Assembly: GCF_026168515.1 (NCBI RefSeq)
Contig: NZ_CP093443.1
Location: 2,914,001 to 2,978,000, forward strand
Reading direction: 5' to 3'
DNA from: Brevibacterium spongiae
Lineage (GTDB): Bacteria > Actinomycetota > Actinomycetes > Actinomycetales > Brevibacteriaceae
DNA length: 64,000 nt
Below are positions 35,947 to 44,568 of this stretch, in pieces. The notes beneath the pieces were generated by a model. That model ran no database searches. It worked only from the letters and a program-made list of their open reading frames with translations, and was not told the origin of the DNA. The translations under genes were made by a program, and so were the position numbers. Position 1 is the stretch's first letter; each line of letters starts with the position of its first letter.

Positions 35947-36632
35947 GAGGCGACTCCGTAGGTGCCTTCTTCGACGTCGCGGACGATTTCGCCTTCGCGC
36001 AGCTCGATGACGCGACGGCGCATCCGGTTGACGATCTCCCCGTCATGGGTGGCCATGAGCACTGTCGTGCCGTTGCGGTTGATCTTCTCCAGCACACTCA
36101 TGATGTCGGCACTCGTCGTCGGGTCGAGGTTGCCGGTGGGTTCGTCGGCGAGCAGGATTCCGGGCTTGTTGACCACGGCGCGGGCGATCGCCACGCGCTG
36201 CTGCTCACCACCGGAGAGTTCACTGGGATACCGCTTCTCCTTGCCGGCCAGGCCCACTGTCTCAAGCACATCGGGCACGAGGGTCGACATGGCCGCCCGC
36301 GATTTTCCGATCACCTGGAGGGCGAAGGCGACATTGGCGAACACTGTCTTGTTCGGCAGCAGCCGGAAGTCCTGGAACACGGTTCCGATCCCCCGCCGCA
36401 GGTAGGGCACCTTCCAGCTGGGCATCTTCACCACGGACTTCCCGGCGATGTGGATGCGCCCGGCTGTGGGCACCTCCTCACGCAGGATGAGTCGGATGAC
36501 CGTGGACTTTCCCGATCCGGATGCGCCGACGAGGAACACGAACTCCCCGCGATCGGCCTCGAACGAGATGTCGTCGAGTGCCTTGCGGGAGCGTGTGTCA
36601 TAAGACTTCGAAACGGAGTCGAATCTGATCAA
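35943..36632 (-). CDS. ftsE: Cell division ATP-binding protein FtsE
   Basis: ABC ATPase of FtsEX. Walker A is [15 protein letters not shown], the signature [14 protein letters not shown] and Walker [15 protein letters not shown]. FtsE-typical [21 protein letters not shown] is present. I favour the TTG at 36632, which gives the usual [12 protein letters not shown] start and 229 residues; a TTG at 36644 would add four residues. Neither has a strong ribosome site. A -10-like TACAGT about 45 bases upstream suggests a promoter separate from prfB. Confidence 0.95.
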   Translation of the reverse strand: MIRFDSVSKSYDTRSRKALDDISFEADRGEFVFLVGASGSGKSTVIRLILREEVPTAGRIHIAGKSVVKMPSWKVPYLRRGIGTVFQDFRLLPNKTVFANVAFALQVIGKSRAAMSTLVPDVLETVGLAGKEKRYPSELSGGEQQRVAIARAVVNKPGILLADEPTGNLDPTTSADIMSVLEKINRNGTTVLMATHDGEIVNRMRRRVIELREGEIVRDVEEGTYGVAS

Positions 36633-36763
36633 GTCGGTCTTCAATCATGTCTCGGGTGGCTCGGCCGGTTCCACTGTACGTAACAGTTCCGTGATGTTCG
36701 GGGAGGCGGACGGGCGTGTGTTGCGATCTGATGAAGTTCACAGTCGGACCGATACTCGACTCA

Positions 36764-36792
36764 CCGAGGCGGCAGGCAGCTCGCCGAGGCGG
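36764..36792 (+). repeat. Adjacent copies of the CCGAGGCGG motif between prfB and ftsE
   Basis: CCGAGGCGGCAGG appears twice, at 36764-36776 and 36784-36796, within a near-duplicate (TCACCGAGGCGGCAGG, TCGCCGAGGCGGCAGG), and a truncated form (CACCGAGGCG) follows near 36822. No gene covers this region. It is the densest intergenic cluster of the recurrent motif discussed in the findings. Confidence 0.8.
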
Positions 36793-36854
36793 CAGGACCC
36801 CTCAGCACGGAGGTCGGCAACCGCACCGAGGCGAAGAGACGCGAGCCCGAGAAC

Positions 36855-37979
36855 TCAGGCCTCGGCCTCTTCGGCCATCTCCTGCTCCTTGCGCCAGCGG
36901 ATGCCCGCTTCGATGAGTCCGTCGAGGTCTCCGTCGAAGACACCCGAGGGGTTGTTGACCTCGTAGCCGGTGCGCAGGTCCTTGACCATCTGGTACGGGT
37001 GCGTGACATAGGAGCGCATCTGGTCGCCCCAGCTGGCCTTGATGTCTCCGGCCAGCTCCTTCTTCTGCGCTGCCTCTTCCTTGCGCTTGAGGTCGAGGAG
37101 TCGGGACTGGAGGACGCGCATCGCGGCCTCACGGTTCTGGATCTGGGACTTCTCGTTCTGCATGCTCACGACCACACCGGTCGGCACGTGGGTGATGCGC
37201 ACTGCAGAGTCCGTGGTGTTCACCGACTGCCCGCCTGGGCCCGAGGACCGGTAGACGTCGATGCGCAGATCGTTCTCATCGATGTCGACGTGGTCGGTCG
37301 ATTCGATGAGCGGGACCACCTCGACGGCGGCGAAGGAGGTCTGGCGGCGGCCCTGGTTGTCGAACGGGCTGATGCGCACCAGGCGGTGGGTGCCGGCTTC
37401 GACGGACAGGGTGCCGTAGGCGTAGGGGGCGTTGATCTGGATCGTCGCCGATTTGATGCCCGCACCTTCGGCATACGAGGTGTCGAGCTCCTGGACGTTG
37501 TAGCCGCGGTTCTCCGCCCACCGGATGTACATGCGCGTGAGCATCTGCGCCCAGTCGGTCGCGTCGTCGCCGCCGGCGCCCGAGCGCACGGTCACGACGG
37601 CCGAACGCTCATCGTATTCGTGGTTGAGCAGGGTCGAGATCTCGAGTTCGGCCAGCTGATCGTGCAGCTTCTTGATATCGCGATCGGCTTCCTCGAGGGA
37701 GTCCGCATCGGCTTCGTCCTGGGACATCTCGACGAGCAGTTCGGCGTCGTCGATGCGCTGCCCGAACTTCTCGAGCTTCTCCAAGGTGCCCTGCTTATGC
37801 GAGAGCTTGGCCGAGGTCTTCTGCGCCGAATCGGGGTCGTCCCAGAACGTCGGTGACGACGCCTGCTCCGTGAGCTCGGCAACCTCGTCGCGCAGATTGT
37901 CCAGATCGGACACGTCGAGGATTGCCTTGTACGTCTGGCGAAGGTTGGCGATTTCAGAAGCGTAATCAGTGGAGGCCAT
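36855..37979 (-). CDS. prfB: Peptide chain release factor 2
   Basis: 374-residue RF2, which ends translation at UGA and UAA. The SPF stop-codon-reading tripeptide is in [10 protein letters not shown] and the catalytic GGQ in [17 protein letters not shown]. The whole protein is encoded in one frame; the autoregulatory +1 frameshift near codon 26 known from E. coli is absent. ATG at 37979 has GGAG a few bases upstream and a -10-like TAGAAT (complement of 37989-37994). It is upstream of ftsE with a 222-base gap holding repeated CCGAGGCGG words. Confidence 0.97.
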   Translation of the reverse strand: MASTDYASEIANLRQTYKAILDVSDLDNLRDEVAELTEQASSPTFWDDPDSAQKTSAKLSHKQGTLEKLEKFGQRIDDAELLVEMSQDEADADSLEEADRDIKKLHDQLAELEISTLLNHEYDERSAVVTVRSGAGGDDATDWAQMLTRMYIRWAENRGYNVQELDTSYAEGAGIKSATIQINAPYAYGTLSVEAGTHRLVRISPFDNQGRRQTSFAAVEVVPLIESTDHVDIDENDLRIDVYRSSGPGGQSVNTTDSAVRITHVPTGVVVSMQNEKSQIQNREAAMRVLQSRLLDLKRKEEAAQKKELAGDIKASWGDQMRSYVTHPYQMVKDLRTGYEVNNPSGVFDGDLDGLIEAGIRWRKEQEMAEEAEA

Positions 37980-38142
37980 AATGCTCCGATTCTAGTGCAT
38001 ATCCGTGGTCTGCCCTGAACCGAGGGATGCGCGCCGAGGCGGGGCCACCTCGGCGCGCATCTGCACAATCCCCCGCCTGAGCGGGGACGAATCCGTCGGC
38101 CCAGGCGGGAATTCGCCCGCCCTGAACCGCCGGCGGCCTGCC

Positions 38143-39369
38143 TCAGGCGGGCACTGCCTCGGGAACCGTGGCCCAGGTGTCGGGGCCGAAGACCTCGAAG
38201 TGGATATTGTCCTCAGGCACGTCGAGGTCGTCGAGTCCGCGACGCACGGCCTTCATGAACGGGGGCGGACCGCACAGGTAGACCTGCGCGTCGACGGGGA
38301 CGTCCACCTCGGCGAGGTCGATGAAGCCCTCATGGACGGTCTCGCTCGTCGACCGCGCGCCGAGCTGCTCGTACCAGTGGTGCATCCGGGCTCCGGGCAG
38401 CTGGTCGACCAGCTGTGCCATCTCCTGTCGGTGGGCATGGGTGGCCATCGTCTGGTCGGCGTGGAGAACGGTGACCTCGCGCTGGGATTCCTTCGATACG
38501 AGGTCGTTGAGCGCGCCGAGGATCGGGGTGCAGCCGATTCCGGCGGAGACGAGCAGCAGCGGGGCCTCGGCGTCCTCGACGACAAGGTCGCCGTAGGGCA
38601 GGGAGCAGCGGATCGTGTCTCCTTCGAAGACGTTTCCGTGGATGAAGTTCGATACCTCACCTGCGGGAACGCCCGCCTCGGCGCGGCCGGGTTCGGCCTT
38701 GATCGTCACCGTCCAGCTGGTCCGTGCGGTCGCCTTCGTGAGGCTGTACTGGCGGATCTGGTTGGCCCCATCGGGCAGCTGCACCTGAACGGAGATGTAC
38801 TGGCCCGGTCGCGCGGTGGGCAGCACACCGCCGTCGGGGCGGGCGAGGGCGAGGCTGATGGTGTGCGGGGATTCCTGTCGGCGGCCGACGACTGTGAGCT
38901 CGGACCAGACGTCGCCGGGGTCCACGTCGTGGTGGGCGTAGAGGTTGCGTTCGGCGCGGATGAGGGTGTTCGCCATGTCCCAGTAGACCTCGGTCCAGGC
39001 ATCGACGATCTCGGGGGTGGCCGCGTCGCCGAGGACCTCGCCGATGGCGGCGAAGAGGTGTTCGTAGACGATCGGGTACTGGTCTTCGGTGATGCCCAAG
39101 GAGGCGTGCTTGTTCGCGATCCGGCTCATCATCGCATCGATGTTCGGTGCGTCTTCGGACACGAGCAGGCTCGCATAGGCGGCGATCGCACCAGCCAGCG
39201 CCTTCTGCTGTTCACCCTGAGCCTGGTTGCCGCGGTTGAACAGGTCGCGCAGCAGATCGGGGCGGGCGGTGAACATCCGATCGTAGAAGATCGGGGTGAT
39301 ATCGCCGATGGCGGATCCGATGACGGGGAGGGTGTCCCTGACGATGGTGAGAGCGGGTTGGGAGATCAC
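38143..39369 (-). CDS. hmp: Flavohemoglobin, nitric oxide dioxygenase
   Basis: 408 residues converting NO and O2 to nitrate with NAD(P)H. Globin domain (about 1-140) with the proximal His in ANKHASLGI; FAD-binding ferredoxin-reductase domain with RQYSLT (about 200-207); NAD-binding domain with SAGIGCTPILGAL and VYLCGPPPFMKAV. The GTG at 39369 follows AAGGAG by five bases. It is the last gene of the nitrite/NO cluster, with 176 bases between it and the NirK fusion, and a palindrome upstream may be its operator. Confidence 0.95.
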   Translation of the reverse strand: MISQPALTIVRDTLPVIGSAIGDITPIFYDRMFTARPDLLRDLFNRGNQAQGEQQKALAGAIAAYASLLVSEDAPNIDAMMSRIANKHASLGITEDQYPIVYEHLFAAIGEVLGDAATPEIVDAWTEVYWDMANTLIRAERNLYAHHDVDPGDVWSELTVVGRRQESPHTISLALARPDGGVLPTARPGQYISVQVQLPDGANQIRQYSLTKATARTSWTVTIKAEPGRAEAGVPAGEVSNFIHGNVFEGDTIRCSLPYGDLVVEDAEAPLLLVSAGIGCTPILGALNDLVSKESQREVTVLHADQTMATHAHRQEMAQLVDQLPGARMHHWYEQLGARSTSETVHEGFIDLAEVDVPVDAQVYLCGPPPFMKAVRRGLDDLDVPEDNIHFEVFGPDTWATVPEAVPA

Positions 39370-39462
39370 ATCTGCTCCTTTTGCGGCGCTTGTTCGCCGC
39401 GCAGCGGGAACGGCCTGTTCAGGTCGCTGTTCTTCTTTGCAGTTTCGACCGTACTACGACAC

Positions 39463-39478
39463 GTAGAACAATTTCTAC
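39463..39478. promoter_or_regulatory. Candidate NO-responsive operator upstream of hmp
   Basis: GTAGAACAATTTCTAC is a perfect 6+4+6 palindrome in an AT-rich patch 94 bases upstream of the hmp start; a further half-site TTGTAGAATTT follows at 39482-39492. The cluster encodes a Cys-rich HTH regulator that could bind it. It does not match NsrR sites I know well, so the protein is unassigned. Confidence 0.5.
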
Positions 39479-39545
39479 CGCTTGTAGAATTTGAGATTTT
39501 TCGCTCAGTTCCTGGACGGATTCGACTTTGCCGAGGCGGTCGTGT

Positions 39546-42326
39546 TCACTCCGTGACGGTGACGGTTCCGTGGGCTCCGCGTTCGGCGTCGACCATGACG
39601 TGGGAGACGAAGGGATAGTGTCCCGCCTCGGCGAATCCGAGTTCGACGAACCCGCCCTGTGAGGCGGCCAGATCGAGCGTCTGGCTCGCGCCCTTCTCCT
39701 TGTTGTCGGGTTTGAGTCGGTAGGCGCCTTCCTTGAAGACGGTGTCGAACTGGCCGCCGATGATGTGGAAGGCGCTCGGCCGGTTGGGGCCTGCGTCGAC
39801 GACCCAGATGCGCACCCGTTCGCCGACCTTCGCACGGATCGGATCGTGGTCGTACTGGTTGGCGAAGCCGTTGAAGACGACGGCATCGGGTTCCTCGCGC
39901 GTGGCCTTCGCCGAGTCGACGATCCCGCCCTGCGGTCCGAGGTAGAGCTCGGATTGGACCATGAAGTATTCGCGGTCGACCTCGGGAAGATTCGGCGGGT
40001 CGATGATGACGGCGCCGAACATGCCATTGGCGATATGGTCGGTCATCGGCATCGTCGCACAGTGGTACATCCACGCACCTGAGTGTGTCGCCGTGAACTC
40101 ATAGGTCAGCGATTCGCCGGGTGCGATCGTGCGCATCGGCTGGTCGGGGGCGAGTTCCCCGGCGTGGAAGTCGATCGAGTGGCCCATAGAGCCGTCGTTG
40201 ACCAGGGTGATGACGAACTTGTCGCCGACCTTCCCGCGCAGGGTCGGTCCGGGCATGGTGCCGTTGAACAGCCACAGCTTCTGCTTCACCCCGACGGCGA
40301 CCTCGCGTTCGACCTCGCTGACGGTGAAGGTCTTCTTGATCGTCTTCGGTTCTGCGGACTCATCGGATTTCGGCAGTCTCGCGTCGCGAGCGGAGAAGTC
40401 CGAGCCGGGCTTCGCCATGAAGTCGAGATCATCGGCGGCAGAGGCCTCACCGGCGCCCGCGGAGCCCCCGCCGCCTGAAGTGCCATCGTGGCCGGAAGAG
40501 CCGTGGTCCATGCCGCCGCTGGCGGTTCCATTGCCGTCGGCAGTTCCATGACCGCCGGCCGTACCGCCCTGCCCTGTCGCCGTCTTGTCACCGGGAGCAC
40601 CGATCGCGTTGACGGCGAAGACCATCCCCATCTGGCGGTGCCCGGCGATCGAGCACCACCCGTCGAGGTCCTCCCCGACGACGCCGACATCGAGCGTGGC
40701 GGATTCTCCGGGACTGAGCCGGCCGCTGTCTGCGCCGTTGTCGAGCACGAGGTCGTGGACGTCCTGGTCATCGGTGTTCCTCACCTCGATGACGAGTCGG
40801 TTGCCGGCCGGAACGTCGACGCTGGCCGGGGTGAAGCGCATATCCTTCGCTTCGACCTGCACCGTCGTGGTCTCCCCAGTGGGGGTCACTCCCGCCGAGG
40901 CGGCCCCTGCCGTGACCGCGGTCGTGGCCTTGGGGTCGATGGCCACTCCCCCGGCTACGGCGATGAGCACGAGCGCCATGCCGGCCGCCGCTGAAGCCAG
41001 CGCCCGTTTGTCGTCGAGTTTGGCCGCTTCGGCTCGCTGCTCTTTCGTCGGGCGCTTCTTCCGATGGATGTCCTGGTTCGCCTTCGCCTTGCGGGAGGCG
41101 CGGATTCCGCGGAAGAGCAGCGGCAGGAACATGGCGAGGCCGAGGGCGACGAGCCCCGAGCACAGGACACGGACCCAGCTGGGCACCGGCAGCAGGCAGA
41201 CCACCAGGCCGAGGTTGATGATGGTGATGCGGAACGCGGCGAGGCGGTTGAACTCCCGGTTCGCTGCCCGCACTGCTGCTGGTCCCCCGCCGAGGACGAC
41301 CGGCAGCAGATAGGACAGGGCCCCGAAGAGGATCTGCGCGGCGAATCCTGCTGCCAGTGCCGGGGTCAGCCAGGTGAATCCTGAGATCGCCGCGGCCCAG
41401 TCACCGGCGGTGAAGAACACCCACACGGTTGCGATGAGGCAGATGACGAGCCAGGACATCGCAGCGGCCGCCGAGTACGTGGAGTATTCGCGTGGGAGTT
41501 TCGCGACCCCGGCGAGCACGAAGGGACGGGCGATGCAGCCGATCCCGGCCAGGTAGACGAGCAGTCCGATGCCCGCTGCCAACGGCTGGGTGAGCAGCGA
41601 CGCGGCCACGGCGATGCCCAGCCCGATGAGAAGGAGGGGAAGACCGCGACGGGCGGCCGCCTCGGCGCCGGGGATGATCTTCGTGCGCAGCATCGTCGGC
41701 CACAGGGTCATGAGCGTGCCGATGACGGTCAGGCCGATCCAGCCGAGCAGGTTGAGCAGGGCGTGGGCGGCGACGAGGCGGGCATGCCAAGGATCGGCGA
41801 TCTCGCGGGCGAGGATGACTCCGAGGGTCACCCCGATGGGCAGGATCGCGGCCGCAGACAGGTAGTAGTGGATCGTTCCGGCGAAGCGGGAGACCAGGGC
41901 GTGGCGAGCCTTGCCCCACAGGTCGACGCCGTGCCAGATGACGGCGGCGGCCACGCCGATCGCACCGAGGATGACCAGGGTCCACAGCGGAATCATCATG
42001 CCGATGACGACGGCGAGGGTGCCTGAGTTGATCAGCCCGAGTCGGATGCTCTGATTGCGTCGGTCGTTCGCCGAGGTGGGAGTATGCAGCAGCGCCTGCG
42101 CGAAGTGCTGGGACCATACGAGGATCGAGTGGCTGACCGCGCCGAGGACGAGGAGGTGGATCATCAGCCACCTGGCCACCGGCAGCCCCGGGTGGGCGGC
42201 GACGATGACGAGGAGGAACACGAGCCAGACGACGACGGGGATGTCGCGGATGAGCCAGCGTCCGCGACCGATGCCGAGGTCCGCATCACGGTTGCGTTCG
42301 CGTGGGGAGGACGACTGTGGGGTCAT
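39546..42326 (-). CDS. Membrane-cupredoxin-NirK fusion, putative NO-forming nitrite reductase
   Basis: 926 residues in three parts. Residues ~25-470 form about 13 membrane helices with several His in or near helices (WLMIHLLVLGAVSHSILVW, TIHYYLSAAA, AAHALLNLLGWIGL). Residues ~490-590 are a plastocyanin-like cupredoxin with ligands in DQDVHDLVL and WCSIAGHRQMGM. After a Gly/Ser/His linker (~575-640) comes a two-domain copper nitrite reductase: HSIDFHAGEL (type 1 His, catalytic Asp, type 2 His), YHCATMPMTDHIANGM (type 2 His, type 1 Cys, His, Met), AFHIIGG (catalytic His) and VSHVMVDAERGAHG (type 2 His). All NirK ligands are kept. ATG shares a base with the stop of the upstream gene (TGATG). Confidence 0.88.
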   Translation of the reverse strand: MTPQSSSPRERNRDADLGIGRGRWLIRDIPVVVWLVFLLVIVAAHPGLPVARWLMIHLLVLGAVSHSILVWSQHFAQALLHTPTSANDRRNQSIRLGLINSGTLAVVIGMMIPLWTLVILGAIGVAAAVIWHGVDLWGKARHALVSRFAGTIHYYLSAAAILPIGVTLGVILAREIADPWHARLVAAHALLNLLGWIGLTVIGTLMTLWPTMLRTKIIPGAEAAARRGLPLLLIGLGIAVAASLLTQPLAAGIGLLVYLAGIGCIARPFVLAGVAKLPREYSTYSAAAAMSWLVICLIATVWVFFTAGDWAAAISGFTWLTPALAAGFAAQILFGALSYLLPVVLGGGPAAVRAANREFNRLAAFRITIINLGLVVCLLPVPSWVRVLCSGLVALGLAMFLPLLFRGIRASRKAKANQDIHRKKRPTKEQRAEAAKLDDKRALASAAAGMALVLIAVAGGVAIDPKATTAVTAGAASAGVTPTGETTTVQVEAKDMRFTPASVDVPAGNRLVIEVRNTDDQDVHDLVLDNGADSGRLSPGESATLDVGVVGEDLDGWCSIAGHRQMGMVFAVNAIGAPGDKTATGQGGTAGGHGTADGNGTASGGMDHGSSGHDGTSGGGGSAGAGEASAADDLDFMAKPGSDFSARDARLPKSDESAEPKTIKKTFTVSEVEREVAVGVKQKLWLFNGTMPGPTLRGKVGDKFVITLVNDGSMGHSIDFHAGELAPDQPMRTIAPGESLTYEFTATHSGAWMYHCATMPMTDHIANGMFGAVIIDPPNLPEVDREYFMVQSELYLGPQGGIVDSAKATREEPDAVVFNGFANQYDHDPIRAKVGERVRIWVVDAGPNRPSAFHIIGGQFDTVFKEGAYRLKPDNKEKGASQTLDLAASQGGFVELGFAEAGHYPFVSHVMVDAERGAHGTVTVTE

Positions 42327-43465
42327 CACTTCGAATCCTCCTTCGCCGAGGTGGTGCCGCGGTTCGTCTGCACCGATCCACCGGTTCCCTTCGTCGCCTT
42401 CGCCTTCTTCCTCGTCGCGGTGATCGCCGAGGCGGCGGCCAGACCTGCGAATCCGAGCAGGGCGATGACGTTGATGACGCCACCCCATTCCACGGCCCAT
42501 GCCAGGTCCAGCCCGTCGCCGAGGCCGATGCGGAGGATGAGGCTGGCATGCAGCAGTGCGGCCGGTCCGTAGAAGCTCCGGTGGTAGGGCAGGCGGATCC
42601 GCAACACGGCGGGCAGGATGACCGAGGCGTGGGCCATGATCATCGAGATCGCGAAGCCGAGGAACACCGAGTGGATGGTCGCGTCCATGGCGCGGGTGCT
42701 CGTCGGCACCCCACCAAGGACCCAGATCAGTCCGGCCACGGCCAACCACATGTAGCCGGCCATGAGGCAGGCGCCGATGAATCCGGGTTGGCCGGGGGCG
42801 CGCCAGGTGCGCCGGGCGACATCGTTGATGAGCAGCCAGGCGACGAGGGCGAGCAGTGCCGCGCCGAGGGCCGGCATGCCGATGGCCGGCCACAGCAATG
42901 AGATGAGCAGGGCGAGAGCGAAGAGCGCGACCAGGAGGCGGAAGAGCACCACGGCAGGGCCGCTGATGCTCATGCGTGCGAGTTCGAGGCGTTCGGCGGC
43001 GATGGTGAGTACGACATACCCGGTGAGCCAGGCGATGAGTCCTGAGACCGGGACACCGCCCAACCACATCAGTGCCGCCGCGGTGAGCATCACCGCGCCG
43101 AGGGCTTGGACGAGCACGGCATCGTCGAGGTTCCGTTTGAACAGCGGGATGTAGAGCAGGGTGAAGGCGAGGCTGCCGGCGAGCAGGATGATCTGTCCGA
43201 CGAGGAGAGGGGCCGGGGTGAGGATGGCGATCGAGCCGAGCCCGAGCAGCGCTGGGGCGATGAAACCGACAGGTCTGGCCAGGGCGACTGAGCGCTCCAG
43301 GGCGATGAGGGTGCCGAGGAAACCGAAGACCATGAGGATGCCGTGGAGGTCGGGCAGCTTCGCGGTGGTCACCGGAGCCCAGCCGCCGAGCAGCAGCAGG
43401 GCGGCGTCGAGTCCGGCCAGCAGCGCCAGGGCGCCGGGGACGAGGAAGACGAGGCGACGGGTCAC
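42326..43465 (-). CDS. Polytopic membrane protein, NnrS-like
   Basis: 379 residues with about 12 hydrophobic helices and a basic C-terminal tail. Segments such as DLHGILMVFGFLGTLIALER, IAAERLELARMSISG and FLGFAISMIMAHASVILPAV, with His and Arg at helix ends, resemble NnrS-type proteins that protect against nitric oxide; the similarity is by eye and moderate. GTG start at 43465 overlaps the regulator stop (GTGA), and its own stop overlaps the NirK fusion start, so the three genes form one operon. Confidence 0.7.
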   Translation of the reverse strand: MTRRLVFLVPGALALLAGLDAALLLLGGWAPVTTAKLPDLHGILMVFGFLGTLIALERSVALARPVGFIAPALLGLGSIAILTPAPLLVGQIILLAGSLAFTLLYIPLFKRNLDDAVLVQALGAVMLTAAALMWLGGVPVSGLIAWLTGYVVLTIAAERLELARMSISGPAVVLFRLLVALFALALLISLLWPAIGMPALGAALLALVAWLLINDVARRTWRAPGQPGFIGACLMAGYMWLAVAGLIWVLGGVPTSTRAMDATIHSVFLGFAISMIMAHASVILPAVLRIRLPYHRSFYGPAALLHASLILRIGLGDGLDLAWAVEWGGVINVIALLGFAGLAAASAITATRKKAKATKGTGGSVQTNRGTTSAKEDSK

Positions 43466-44271
43466 TTCGGAGACGTCCGAGCCGGAGCGGATTCCAAGTC
43501 GGCAGCGGCGGGTCCGCCGCTCTGCAGGCGCAGTCGGCAGGCTCCGGGTTCGGAGAACGGGTCGATCTCGGACTCGGTGTCGGTGTCGCCGAAGACGTCG
43601 AGGGCACCGCGGACGAGGCCGAGGTGAACCCCGCAGACGATGTCCGGATATTCGTGGGCAGCCTCGAGCAGAGGGCAGCGGGTGAGTCGGAAGCTGCGTG
43701 AGGCGGTGTCAGCGTCGGTGTCAGTCTCTGTCTGGGGTACGGCTTCCGGGGCGAACCCAAGAGTATCGAGGAGGGCGAGGGTCTCCTCGGCGGGCACCAC
43801 CTCGGCGGGGGTGCTTTCATCGGTGTCGGTGCGGGTCTCAGCGACCTCGCGGGCGAGGTCACGGCCCCAGTCGAGTCCGGCCGCGATCCCGTCGGCCCGC
43901 GGATCGGTTCTCGTCCGGTCGATCTGTGCGGCCAGCACCGAGGCGAGACCGAGGTATTCCGAGGATCCCGTCCGTGGTGATCCGTTCGCCCGGTACAGCC
44001 AAGCCGGTCGGCCGCGCCCCGAGGAGGCGGCTTTGGTCTTCGTCGCTGCCCCGGTCTCGACGAGCTGGTCGAGATGTTCGCGCACGGTGTTCTGATGCAG
44101 CCCGGTCATCGCCGCCAGCGCCGAGATCGTCACGGCCCCGGCCTGGGCGGCGAGGTGCTCATGGACGAAGGCAACTGCCGGACTCAGGTCCGTCTGTGGG
44201 ACCGCCGGTTCGGGGCCGAGCGCTGCCGAGTCGCTGTCGGTGTGCCTGCGAATGTTTTTCACGGTTCCCAT
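43462..44271 (-). CDS. HTH regulator with C-terminal cysteine cluster, putative FeS sensor
   Basis: 269 residues. ArsR/MarR-like winged helix in VTISALAAMTGLHQNTVREH and LVETGAATKTKAASSGRGRP. The C-terminal part has three Cys in RCPLLEAAHEYPDIVCGVHL and GACRLRL, a layout close to that of the [FeS]-binding SufR-like regulators. An FeS cluster would allow NO or oxidant sensing. ATG at 44271 is chosen; the longer frame (to 44424) reads through a hairpin. First gene of the nitrite/NO operon, so it likely controls it. Confidence 0.85.
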   Translation of the reverse strand: MGTVKNIRRHTDSDSAALGPEPAVPQTDLSPAVAFVHEHLAAQAGAVTISALAAMTGLHQNTVREHLDQLVETGAATKTKAASSGRGRPAWLYRANGSPRTGSSEYLGLASVLAAQIDRTRTDPRADGIAAGLDWGRDLAREVAETRTDTDESTPAEVVPAEETLALLDTLGFAPEAVPQTETDTDADTASRSFRLTRCPLLEAAHEYPDIVCGVHLGLVRGALDVFGDTDTESEIDPFSEPGACRLRLQSGGPAAADLESAPARTSPK

Positions 44272-44319
44272 TGTAATAAATGGATCCGCCTCGTGGACAC
44301 CCGACCCAGGGACACAGAA

Positions 44320-44360
44320 GCGCCGCCGGCGGGAGATCCTATTCATCCCGCCGGCGGCGC
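44320..44360. terminator. 15-bp hairpin upstream of the NO operon
   Basis: Arms 44320-44334 and 44346-44360 are perfect reverse complements (GCGCCGCCGGCGGGA) around an 11-base loop. It lies in the divergent spacer, 49 bases upstream of the regulator gene and 209 bases before tadA, with no gene ending near it. There is no U-run. It may end readthrough or insulate the two promoters, so calling it a terminator is uncertain. Confidence 0.4.
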
Positions 44361-44489
44361 GGCTCATATCGCTTCCAGTGAAGAGCGGTGAGGAAAATAT
44401 AGACCGAAACCCCTCGGCGCGCAAAACGAAATCCCCTGCAATGACAGCGGTGAAACTACGCGACGGGCATTTGAGGAACCCGCTCGAAG

Positions 44490-44498
44490 TTATCCACA
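44490..44498 (+). promoter_or_regulatory. Perfect DnaA box upstream of tadA
   Basis: TTATCCACA, the consensus DnaA box, 71 bases upstream of the tadA start in an AT-rich segment (about 44397-44568) that also should contain the tad promoter. A single box in 64 kb may be fortuitous. Confidence 0.4.
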
Positions 44499-44568
44499 GA
44501 TTGTGAAAATCACTAGATTCTTCATTCGACTACAGCTAGGTTAAAGAACAAATTTCGCTGTCAATTGA

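Noticed and set aside
37880..37979. Programmed frameshift in prfB
   Set aside because: The frame is continuous from the ATG at 37979 and lacks the in-frame TGA with upstream Shine-Dalgarno seen in E. coli.
39546..43862. One minus-strand open frame of 1,438 codons
   Set aside because: Only the 926 codons from 42326 resemble proteins. The first 512 are Arg/Pro-rich and read through the NnrS-like and regulator genes in another frame.
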